From NCBI GenBank assembly GCA_963575745.1, contig CAUYUJ010003643.1:20001-77231 (forward strand): a stretch of DNA of 57,231 bases. Direction: 5' to 3'. The notes under the pieces are model-generated. The model did no database searches, was not told where the DNA came from, and saw only the letters and a list, made by a program, of their open reading frames with translations. Position 1 is the stretch's first letter. Each line of letters begins with the position of its first letter. The translations under genes were made by a program, and so were the position numbers. This DNA is from Prorocentrum cordatum (Eukaryota > Sar > Dinophyceae > Prorocentrales > Prorocentraceae). Positions 1 to 8,491 of this stretch are shown in pieces.

Positions 1-840
1 TCAGGCAAGCGGCCGTGCCCAGAGTTGCGAGGATGTCCGGGGCGAGACCAGACGGACGCCCTCGGATCAGGCCATCTCTGAGGCCAAATGCGCACATGTG
101 TTCCAAGCGAAGCGGACAAGCCCGACACGCCCGCGGCGCATGGTTCGTATGGTGCCGCATGCTTTTGTGATTTGTCAGGGGCCACTAGCGTGGATGTTTC
201 TGGCCCTCGGGTTGTGGGAGCGCTTGCTGAGTTCGTGTGCTCTCGGACGGTGGCAACGACGCTGGTCGAGGTGCGTGCACGGACATCACGTGCAGATTGT
301 GGGGCTGTGGATGCAACTTCGTGGATGGATGCTCGCGTGCGCAGGAAGACCTCTCTGTTGCGGAATTCTCAGGGGGAGGGGCTTCTGGGGATCGCGTGCC
401 ACGAGCGAAGCAGCGGAGGCCAACAGTAATGCGGGATCACTTCTGAGCCAGTTGGCTCAAAAAATCTCGACGGGGGCATTCATGACATTTGCCAACTTGA
501 TGTTTGTTGGCAAGACGTTGGATAACTCAGTTTGGCCGGGGTATTTTTCCTGGCCAACTTCGATACGTTTTCTGTTGGCCAGCTTGCTCTCGGCTCGATC
601 GGAGTTTTCTGGAGGTCGGCGTCGACCGCGGCGGGAGAACTCTGCTCTGCTCTCCGGCCGCCTCTCCCCGCCTCGCCTCTGCGCTTTTGGGAGACATCCC
701 GCGGGCCTTGCGAGGGCGCCCGGAGGACACCCGGGAGCAGCTGGAACACGCCTGGAAGGCACCCAGAGGACACACGGAGGGCACACAGAGGACACACAGA
801 GGACTGGGAGGACGCCTGGACGGCGCCCGAGGGGCTCCCG

Positions 841-918
841 GAGAGGAGGAGGAGGAGGAGGAAGAGGAGGAAGAGGAGGAGGAGGAGGAGGAGGACGAGG
901 AGGAGGAGGAGGAGGAAA
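841..918. repeat. GGA/GAG purine microsatellite
   Basis: An almost pure run of GGA and GAG triplets inside tandem unit 1. It generates poly-Glu, poly-Arg or poly-Gly frames on the plus strand and poly-Ser or poly-Leu on the minus strand. These are not credible proteins. Confidence 0.9.
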
Positions 919-1060
919 AGGGCCCCGAGGACACTCGGAGGACCCAGAGGATATCCGGAGCGCCCGATTTTTCCTGCGGTGCGTCTGCGTTTCAATTCAC
1001 TGCGCACACTTACCCAGGGTGCGTGCGGGTGCGTGGGTGTGTCTGCATGTTGGTGGGGCC

Positions 1061-1163
1061 GTCGTCGCCGCCGCCGCCGCCGTCGTCGTCGTCGTCGCCA
1101 CCGTCGCCGTCGTCGCCGTCGCCGTCGTCGTCGTCGCCGTCGCCGTCGTCGTCGTCATCGCGG
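1061..1163. repeat. CGT/CGC trinucleotide microsatellite
   Basis: Interrupted (GTC)n and (GCC)n tract at the end of tandem unit 1, directly after CAGGGTGCGTGCGGGTGCGT. The counterpart tracts in unit 2 are longer and duplicated. Confidence 0.9.
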
Positions 1164-2120
1164 CGAGGGTGTCACAGGCAAGCGGCCGCGCCGAGAGTTG
1201 CGAGGATGTCCGGGGCGAGACTGCACGGACGACCTCGGATCAGGCCATCTCTGAAGACAGTTTTGCGAATGTGCTTTTCAGCGAAAAGGGCCAGCTTGAC
1301 ACGCCCGCGGCGCATGATTCTGTATGTTTGTATAGTTTGTTAGGGGTCACTAGCGCGGATTTGCTGTTGCGTTCGGGTTGTGGGAGCATCCGCTCTGTTC
1401 ATGTGCGGACGGTGGCAAGTACGCCGATTGAGGTGAGTGCGAGGAAATCTTGCTCATGTTGTGGGTCTGTGGATGCAACTTCGTGGATGGATTTTCGCGC
1501 GCCAATCGCGAAAGCGTCAGGGGGGGCCTTTGGGGATCGCGTGCCACGAGCGAAGCAACGGAAGCAAAGAGTGATGCTGGATCACTTTGGGCTAGTTGGT
1601 CCCAAAAATATCGACGGACATATTCATAACATTTGCCTGTTGTATTGTATGTTTTGAAGATGCAAGGCATCTCTTTTAGGGTGAGGTAGTTTTGTTCCGG
1701 TCAACTTCGATCTCAACGTCGATTTCATCTTGATCTCAGCTCGATCGGAGCATTTCGAAGGTCGAAGTTTAATGCGGCCGGAATTCTGCTCTGGTCTCCC
1801 ACCGCCTGTCTCCCCCATCCCGCCCCTTTGATTGGAGGACACCCAGAGGACATAGAGGGCGCCAGGAGGACATCCAGACTACCTGGACGACGCCCGAAGG
1901 GCACCCGGAGGACACCTGGAGGGCGCCCAGAGGACCCAGAAGACTGCTGGACGACGCCCGAAGGACGCCCGGAGGACACTCGAAGGACCCGGAGGACTCT
2001 CGGAGGACAACCGGATGACCCTTGTGGTGCGTCTGCCGTTGAGCTCATTGGGCACACTTGCCCAGGGTGCGTGCGGGTGCGTGAGTGTGTCTACACGATG
2101 GTGGGGACGTCATCGTGGCC

Positions 2121-2239
2121 GTCGCCGTCGTCGTCGTCGTCGCCGTTGTCGTCGTCGTCGCGGTCGTCGTCTTACCCAGGGTGCGTGCGGGTGCGTGGCT
2201 GTGTCTACACGTTGGTGGGGCCGTGGTCGTCCCCGCCGA

Positions 2240-2328
<89 letters not shown>

Positions 2329-2338
2329 TCGTCGCGGC
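2121..2338. repeat. Duplicated CGT/CGC microsatellite with spacer
   Basis: Two GTC-rich tracts (about 2121-2171 and 2238-2338) flank a second copy of the TACCCAGGGTGCGTGCGGGT spacer. Unit 2 therefore carries two trinucleotide tracts where unit 1 has one. The segment encodes only poly-Arg, poly-Ser or poly-Val frames. Confidence 0.88.
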
Positions 2339-3179
2339 GAGGATGACTCAAGCAAGCGGCTGCGCCTAGAGTTGCGAGGATGTCCTGGACGAGACTGAAC
2401 GGACGACCTCGGATCAGGCCATCACTGAGGCCAGATGTGCACATGCGTCTCCAGCGAAACGGGCCAGCCCGACGCGCCCGCGGCGTATGATTTTGTCTGC
2501 TTTTGTAGTTTGCTAGGGGTCAGAAACACGGATTTGTTTTGGCGTTCGGGTTATCGCGCACGTTTGTTGGGGTTGACAGGCAGGACATCTCTGAGGCCAG
2601 ATTTGCGAATGTGTTTAGAACGAAAGCGGCCCGCGCAACTCGCCTTCGGCGTATATTTTTGCATGTTAGTGTAACATGCGAGGGAGCATTAACGCTTTGC
2701 TTTCTTTCTGGCTGGGGGTCGGGTTGTCGCGCCTGGTCGTCGGGATTGAGCGGCGCGGCATCTGCGAGGCCAGATGAGCGATTATCTGTACAGCGAAACG
2801 GGGCAGCCCAATGCGCCCGCGCCGCATGTTTTCTTATGCGTTTGGAATATATCGGGGGCCACATCACATCGACGATTCGTCGTTGGAGCTCGGGGTGTCG
2901 CGCGCGTCTGTTGGGATTCAGACGGGCGCGTTCCGTTTCGCATTCCCGCGTGCATTGTTGGTATGTTTCGTTGTTTGCACGGGGCCTCTAATGCAATGTT
3001 TCGTTTGGATTTTCGGATTATTGCACATGGTTGTTGGGATTCAGAAAGACGTCCTGTTGAACAGCGCACCAGGGAATTGTGGTGAATATTGCCCAGCGCG
3101 CTTGCTGATAGTATTACGAAATATTGTTTTTGGTTCGATGTGTTTCTGGTTTTCGGAGGGTTTGTAGTCGAAGGGCAAG

Positions 3180-4450
3180 CTGTCGGTGCGTTAGGGGTTG
3201 AAGTGCGACGTATAGGAGGACGGTGAGGAAAAGCGAGGGAATCTAATAAGGATGATAGAGTAGGAAAGTGATGGGGCAAACATGTGACAATCCAAGTTCT
3301 GGTACATTCGTTGTAGTTTGTGGGGGGCAACTGACGCATGCTTGTTTTCTGGACCAGGGGCGGCGACGAAGCGGCGACGGGGCGGCGACGGCGACGACAT
3401 AGCTGCCAGACTGACAGACAGGCTCAAACGACGGGCGGCGACAAGGAAGCGACGGGGTGGTGACGGCGACAACATGGCCGCCGGTCCGACCGACAGGCCA
3501 CGGTCCTTAGAACAGACGTGCGAACCCCCAAATGGAAGCACTGTTTCGGCAGTAAACTTCCGAAGCTCCGCGCGCACTTCGCGAATCGGCGGCGGGCCCC
3601 CCCTTGAAGCGCTTCCGGCGCCGCCTCTGCGCCGAACTATGAAGAGGAAGAAGAAGCGAAAGAGGAAGAGGAGGAGGAGGAGGAAGAGGAGGGGAAGGAG
3701 GAAGAAGAGGAGGACGCGGAGGAGGAGGAGGAAAACGAAACTCGAGCTGGGGGGTGACACCCCCGGGCGCCAGCCGTGGCGCGCCGTTCGCCCGCCGCCC
3801 GCGGCCGCTGCGCTCGGCTCGCCGACCTCAGCACCAGCGCGGTGCGATGCACGGCGAGGCCCAGCAGCCCAGCCCAGGGTCTGCACCCCAGGAGAACTGC
3901 GGGCACAACTGGGGGATAGCACCCCAAGGGCATAGCCTCTTACACCCTGCCCCCGCCGGCTTCCACTCTCCCCGCGACCGACGCCCTGGAGCGGCCATGT
4001 CTTGAGAAGTTCATGGGAACGCGCGCGCCGCCGCGTTCTCGACGCCACAACACGCGGCATACGCCCGCGTCTTCAGGAGAAAGGCGCGGTAGCCGAAAGA
4101 CTAAACTCTCGGTTGTCCGCGAGACTTTGCCGCCCCCTGCTGCGTCCAGCCGGCGCACGGGGCGCGCGCATGTGCCCACTGACCTGCACGCACAACCCTG
4201 CGGATAGTGGCGGGAGCTGTTCAACCAAGCTAAGGATAGCACTTCGCTTTGCGGACTCAGTGCCAGAGCGGCGACAGAGAAATAACGGGCCATGCATCAG
4301 CAGCACAAGTTCCGCACCAGCGCAGAAAGAAAGTCACGCGCACAGCTGCTGAGGTCATGCCTCTGACCGCGGGCCCATGCAGAGCTGACGCGCCAGCTAG
4401 TCAAGCGTCCCTGCGGACACCCCTTTGACTAACTGCACGTCCTCCTCGAA
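3180..4450. other. GC-rich, low-complexity stretch without a supported gene
   Basis: A roughly 76-bp imperfect duplication lies at about 3355-3500 (GCGACGGGGCGGCGACGGCG-like). A GAA/GAG/GGA purine tract lies at about 3638-3735, followed by GC-rich sequence to about 4300. Open frames of 200-290 codons span it in several frames but consist of Arg/Lys/Ser runs with no recognisable domain. I see no promoter or RNA signal. It separates the 1.17-kb array from the element mosaic that starts at 4451. Confidence 0.6.
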
Positions 4451-4480
4451 CTGGGAGGCGGCGGTAAACCGTCAACCAGG
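4451..4480 (+). repeat. Left half of F1 terminal hairpin, interrupted by a LINE end
   Basis: The sequence CTGGGAGGCGGCGGTAAACC then GTCAACCAGG is the terminal arm and loop of the F1 hairpin. The right stem arm is missing. The next base starts the TTTTTTGCGG tail of a LINE 3' end, at the same junction seen at 6024/6025, 7429/7430, 13940/13941 and 15329/15330. Confidence 0.8.
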
Positions 4481-4876
4481 TTTTTTGCGGTCTTTGCGGT
4501 CGACTGCGCAGGCTTCCCAGCCCAGTCGGTAGCAAGAGGCGGACGCATCGGGAGCAGGCGAAACCTCACCGATCCAACGATCAGGAAGGCGAAAGCCTAA
4601 ACTCGCATGAGGATGTGAAGTCAAGCACGCACGCACGACACACACACACACACACACAAGCATGGCATGAGTGAGAAACAATCACTTATTCACATCATCT
4701 CGAATCCGAAATACGCTTGAGCAACCCGCGGTAAGACAAGAGTCGTATGCTCAACGTCGAAAGAGACACCATCATCGAATTCAGCTCTGATGGAACACGC
4801 GCGAATCATGAAGCTGTGGGGCGCACGGCCCTATCCTGTCCCGATACACTGGTGGCCCACAGCGGGCCGTAGACCA
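4481..4876 (-). pseudogene. LINE B-type 3' end fragment
   Basis: This aligns by eye with the 3' end of LINE B (15330-15880): the same reverse-strand tail (CCGCAAAGACCGCAAAAAA), the WIGE-rich stretch, the CA microsatellite near 4638-4658, and the sequence around the ATCACTTATTCACATCAT word. About 150 bp equivalent to part of the B RNase H region is deleted near 4770. It stops abruptly at CGGGCCGTAG (4876), where F1 interior sequence takes over. It is a 5'-truncated, internally deleted retrotransposed copy. A short minus frame (4472-4681) ends in KKPG with its stop supplied by the target sequence. Confidence 0.75.
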
Positions 4877-4904
4877 CATCTTCTTTTCTGGTCGGGTCGG
4901 CCAA

Positions 4905-5282
4905 CTGGCGCCGGCGGTAAACCGTCAACCTGGTTACCGCCGGGACCTCGTAGAGATCCTCGCACGCTCGAGAGAGCTTCTGGAAGCATTCCTTAAAAAA
5001 ATCGAAAATTGTTTTTTTCCCATTTCGACATGAAGTTGGTTCCGCGAAGTGTTTTGATAGTAAAAGTGCGCCTACGGAGGTCATATTAAGACGCAGAGGC
5101 CCTCATTGTCTGTCATAGGAGCGAAAAAACTGATATCCCAAAATGAATTGTTAAATACCTTCTAACTCTTAGCAAAACCGAGCCCAAGTTACCACATCTT
5201 CTTTTCTGGTCGGGTCGGCCAACTAGCCCCACCCTGCACCCGAATTCCTCTAGCTCTTCTATATTAAGAGCTCTACGAGGTA
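4905..5282 (-). mobile_element. F1 element, complete, nested in a second F1 end
   Basis: It starts with the hairpin end (CTGGCGCC, stem CCGGCGGTAA/TTACCGCCGG, 13-nt loop), then GACCTCGTAGAG, and ends with GAGCTCTACGAGGTA. The left flank ends GGTCGGCCAA and the right flank begins CTAGCTGCACCCC. Joined, these restore the F1 subterminal motif GGCCAACTAGCTGCACC without a target duplication. The strand is given as minus because the hairpin would be the 3' end of a Helentron-like element. It encodes nothing. Confidence 0.65.
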
Positions 5283-5995
5283 CTAGCTGCACCCCGCGCC
5301 GGAATTCCTCTAGATCATCGATGCCGAAGAGCTCTACGAGGTATTCCTCTAGCTCTTACCTCGTAGAGCTCTTCGGCATCGATGAGCTAGAGGAATTCCG
5401 GCGCGGGCTGCAGCTAGTTGGTCGACCCGGCCCGGGCGGGCAACGCGGCAACTTGGAGTCGGTTTTGCTAAGGTTTCAAAGATATCAACCATTCATTTTG
5501 AGAAACTAGGTTTTTACTCCCAGCATTAGTGTTTAAATGGCGCCGCCGGGAACCTCGTAGAGCTTCTTGCACGCGCAAGAGTGCTCAAAATCGAAGCAGA
5601 CAGCCTCTCGGAGCATTTCTAGAAAAAACGTCAAATTTGCATTTTTTTCGATGTTAACCTGATGTCGGTTCCTCCAAATGTTTCGATAGTAGAACTCTAG
5701 AGAGCTGATTCTCTCTCAGAATAAAGTTTGAAGACTACTGCTGGACGTAAGAATCTGATATCCCAAAACGCATTGTTAAATATCTTTCAAATCTTATCAA
5801 AACCGAGCCCAAGTTACCACATCTTCTTTTCTGGTCGGGCCGACCAACAGGCGCCGCTGAAGTTGGTTGCGCCAAGTGTTTTGATAATAAAAGTGCCCCA
5901 TACGGAGATCATATTCAGACGCAGAAGCCCTCATAGTCTTTCACAGGTGCGACACATCTGGTTTCTCAAAATGAATTGTCAAATATATTTCAAAA
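5283..5995. repeat. F1 mosaic with an inverted F1 end
   Basis: The remnant right end of the outer F1 copy reaches GAGGTA at 5342. An inverted F1 end starts near 5357 (TACCTCGTAGAGCTCTTCGG) and runs into F1 interior sequence to about 5510. From about 5540 a forward F1 copy lacking its hairpin begins (GGGAACCTCGTAGAGC). It carries the conserved interior words CTTCTGGAGC/TCTCGGAGC, GATGTCGGTTCC, CTCAAAATGAATTGTCAAAT and GGTCGGGYCGACCAAC. No gene. Confidence 0.6.
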
Positions 5996-6024
5996 CTGGC
6001 GCCGGCGGTGAACCGTCGACCTGG

Positions 6025-6590
6025 TCCGCGGAGCCTGCGCTGGCCGATCCGAGCTCCCTGGAGAGCAGGCCAAGACACAGAGAACCTAAACAGCGAAGCT
6101 GTACAAGGAACAGCGCAGCTGATAGAATAAAGCAGCAAGATTATGCAGCGAAGCTGTATAAAAAAATGTGCAATCTACATATATAAGTGCACAAATCAAC
6201 AACTCCCGACAATAAACTCTGAGATGCAGCAAGCTCCACCCAACCACAAGATGTGCCTAACACACAACTGCCGCCATCAAAAGAGCCTCTCACCGCGTGT
6301 ACACCATATTGTAAAGCTAAAAGAATGTGAAAGTAGAAGCAATGCGAGGTCATGCAGTAACCACTGATGCGGTTACCTTCTCGGCACCACTGACGTAAAT
6401 GCAACAAAGAATAAGCAATGAATTGAAAATCGAATGTAAGCGAAGAAAGCGTGCCAAATCCTCTTATGAGACCAGCCAGCGGAGAGCGGAAGGAAAGCCA
6501 GCGGGACGGCGGGAGAAGCCCAAAGAGCCAGAGCGAACCCAGGGGCAAAACAGCGGGGAAGAGAGGGGGGGAAACACAAACAGAAGCATG
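6025..6590 (-). pseudogene. LINE E 3' fragment with permuted RNase H remnant
   Basis: It is inserted after the half hairpin 5996-6024 (ending GTCGACCTGG), at the same loop junction as LINEs A and B. A minus open frame (6141-6605, 154 aa) contains CREGN at about residues 74-78 and RGSFDGGS at 106-113. These match the YREGN and RGYFDGG motifs of LINE C in the same order. The frame is otherwise decayed and no RT remains, so it is a 5'-truncated LINE end. The tail region is shared with 13941-14094 (CAGCGAAGCTGTA words). The right hairpin arm of the target is lost. Confidence 0.65.
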
Positions 6591-7401
6591 TGGAGCTCCT
6601 TGCACCGTAAGAGTGCTCAGGAATGGAAGCAGACAGCTTCTCGGAGCATTTCTAGAAAAACGTCAAGTTTGCATTTTTCGGTGTCAACCTGATGTCGGTT
6701 GCTCCAAATGTTTCGATAGTGAAACTCTCTCTAGAGAGCTGATTCTCTCTCATAAGACTACGGTTTCTCAAAATGAATTGTTTCATATCTTTGAAATCTT
6801 AGCAGAATCGAACCCAAGTTAGCACATCTTCTTTGCTGGTCGGGTCGACCAACTAGCTCCACCCCGCGCGGGAATTCCTCTAGCTCATCGATGCCGAAGA
6901 GCTCTTAGCACAACCGACCCAAAGTTGTCACATTGTCCGCCCGGGCCGGGTGGGCAAACTAGCTGCACCCCGCGCCGGAATTCCTCTAGCTCATCGATGC
7001 CGAGGAGCTCACCGAGGTACTTTATTCTGAGAGAGAATCAGCTCTAGAGAGAGTTTTACCATCGAAACATTTGGGGCAGACGACATCAGATTCACACCGA
7101 AAAATGATTCTGAGCACTCTTACGCGTGCAAGAGTGCTCAGAATCGAAGCAGACAGCTTCTCGGAGCATTTCTAGAGAAACGTCTAATTTGAATCTTTCG
7201 GTGTCAACCTGATGTCGGTTCCCGGAAATTTTTGGGTAGTGAAACTCTCTCTAGAAAGCGCATTCTCTCTGAGAACAAAGTTTAGACACTAATGCTGGAC
7301 GTACAAATCTGGTTTCTCAAAATAAATGGCCAAATATCTTTTAAATCTTAGCAAAACCGACCACAAGTTATCACATCTTCTTTTTTGGTCGGGTCGACCA
7401 A
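6591..7401. repeat. F1 mosaic
   Basis: F1 interior sequence resumes with TGGAGCTCCTTGCACC and continues through GATGTCGGTTGCTCC, AGAGAGCTGATTCTCTC and CTCAAAATGAATTG. It includes a right end (AATTCCTCTAGCTC) near 6870 and further partial copies near 6970 and 7110. Several partial F1 copies are joined at their terminal regions. No coding region is credible. Confidence 0.6.
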
Positions 7402-7420
7402 TGGCACCGGCGGTGAACCG

Positions 7421-7429
7421 TCAACCTGG
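7421..7429. repeat. LINE A target-site duplication, copy 1
   Basis: TCAACCTGG is part of the hairpin loop that begins in the half hairpin 7402-7429. The identical 9 bases recur at 12805-12813 on the other side of LINE A, where the hairpin continues into TCACCGCC. Removing 7430-12804 plus one copy regenerates an ordinary F1 hairpin. Confidence 0.8.
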
Positions 7430-8491
7430 TTTTTTGCGGTTTTGCGGGCAGCGAAGGCTCCGTCGAAGCCTGCCCGAGCCAAACGCCCAGCAGGGCGCCT
7501 CGAGCTCTCTGCGAGCTCTCAGCACGCACTCGGCCGCCCCAACGAGGCGCTCCAGCGCCGTCAGTTCGGCATCAGTGACTGTACTATCTCTAGGCAAGAG
7601 AAGGGCCGCCTCCGCATCATCTCTCCAAACGAGACCGTCACAGGAGGCAGCAGGCTGTGGCGAGTCTGGGGCAGCGGAATGCCGCAGGCGCTTGGAGCAA
7701 TGTTCAGGATGGGGGAGAAAGGCGGCCTCGAGAAAGAAACCAATACCACAACCAGAGGCATCCACTCCGCCGTCGAAACGACCGCGGAGGGCAACAAGCT
7801 CATGATACTCTAAAAGATCGGGTGGAACAGGCCTCATAGTGTAACACTCGCGGCCTTCCCGCGCACAATGTGCGAGGGCATCCGCCCTCTGGTTGTTCTC
7901 TCTGAATTCATGTTTGAGGAAGTCACGACCAAGGAAACTGGATCTGAGATGGTATCGATTTTCCAGCCACGCAATCTTATCCACCAGCTTATCGACTCTC
8001 TTTTGATACACGTTATTTCCCACCCTCCACTTCCCACGGACCCAATTTATAATAAGAAGACTATCTCCGCAGAGCTCCACAGGGAGCCCATCCGAGACAA
8101 CATCCCAGACCGTCGCCCTTTCATTTAGGATGGCTAACCGTTTTGCAAACTTTTCCGCCCCCGCTCCAGACACCTCCTGAGACATCAACTCATCCCAAGA
8201 CATCTTTTCCACCACAGAGTCGCTCCCCTTTCCAGAATACACGAAATACTCAAACGCTTTCTCATGGCCACAGTGTTTCAGGTAATCAGGCATCTTGTCG
8301 AGGAACGTTTTCCAGGAAAACTCACCGTCCTTCCACCAAGAGGCCCCAAATAGGATATATGTCATGCAACTCCAAGGTCTTTCTCCTGATGCACCAGCTC
8401 CGACACGAATACGCTGCAGAGCACTCGCCTCCTTCCACGATCCCTTCTGCCTGAAGACCTCACTGGTCGTTCCCATGATGGACACGAACAC
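7421..8491 (-). CDS. LINE A ORF2 C-terminal part: permuted RNase H-like domain
   Basis: 356-codon open frame. RNase H-like motifs in order along the chain: GDSLLIINWVRGKW (142-155, D143), HEFRENNQRADAL (194-206, D204), RGRFDGGVDASGCGIG (237-251, D240) and TVTDAELTALE (304-314, E309). In canonical RNase HI the order is the FDGG-like first strand, helix E, the GDS-like strand, then the HxxRExNxxAD region. Here the second half precedes the first, a circular permutation. The upstream 100-130 residues (WWKDGEFSW, EKFAKRLAI) are also shared with LINEs B and C. The frame ends KKPG, with the TGA provided by the target duplication (GGTTGA). It presumably degrades template RNA during retrotransposition; activity is inferred. 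Confidence 0.75.
   Translation of the reverse strand: MFVSIMGTTSEVFRQKGSWKEASALQRIRVGAGASGERPWSCMTYILFGASWWKDGEFSWKTFLDKMPDYLKHCGHEKAFEYFVYSGKGSDSVVEKMSWDELMSQEVSGAGAEKFAKRLAILNERATVWDVVSDGLPVELCGDSLLIINWVRGKWRVGNNVYQKRVDKLVDKIAWLENRYHLRSSFLGRDFLKHEFRENNQRADALAHCAREGRECYTMRPVPPDLLEYHELVALRGRFDGGVDASGCGIGFFLEAAFLPHPEHCSKRLRHSAAPDSPQPAASCDGLVWRDDAEAALLLPRDSTVTDAELTALERLVGAAECVLRARRELEAPCWAFGSGRLRRSLRCPQNRKKPG

Larger units (their letters stand above)
1..3180. repeat. Tandem array of about 1.17-kb units, third unit partial
   Basis: The segment beginning AGGCAAGCGGCC then GAGTTGCGAGGATGTC occurs near 1, 1174 and 2350, each time followed by GGATCAGGCCATC and a CCCGCGGCGCATGATT-like stretch, giving a period of about 1170 bp. 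Each unit carries GC-rich spacers built from GGAGGACACC-like words and ends in a CGT/CGC trinucleotide tract that differs in length between units. Unit 1 is cut by the window edge. Unit 3 degenerates after about 2430 into repeats of roughly 166-173 bp marked by GAGGCCAGAT at 2427, 2593 and 2766. Long open frames here exist on both strands and are explained by composition. No gene is supported. Confidence 0.75.

Noticed and set aside
98-1657. 519-codon plus frame, with other long frames overlapping it on both strands
   Set aside because: It crosses GGA and CGT microsatellites and two tandem units. Overlapping frames are equally long on both strands, with poly-Gly, poly-Arg or poly-Ser and no domain.
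3318-3935. 205-codon basic frame that could look like a nuclear protein
   Set aside because: Its Lys/Arg run is the translation of a purine tract, and the minus strand is equally open through the same tract. The rest is a short duplicated GC-rich sequence.
4905-5282. F1 as a MITE or other cut-and-paste transposon
   Set aside because: Inverted repeats are not at both extremes, and nested cases rejoin without a target-site duplication of fixed length.
6025-6590. SINE mobilised by LINEs A/B through a shared tail
   Set aside because: The minus frame contains CREGN and RGSFDGGS in the LINE C order, so it is better read as a truncated LINE.
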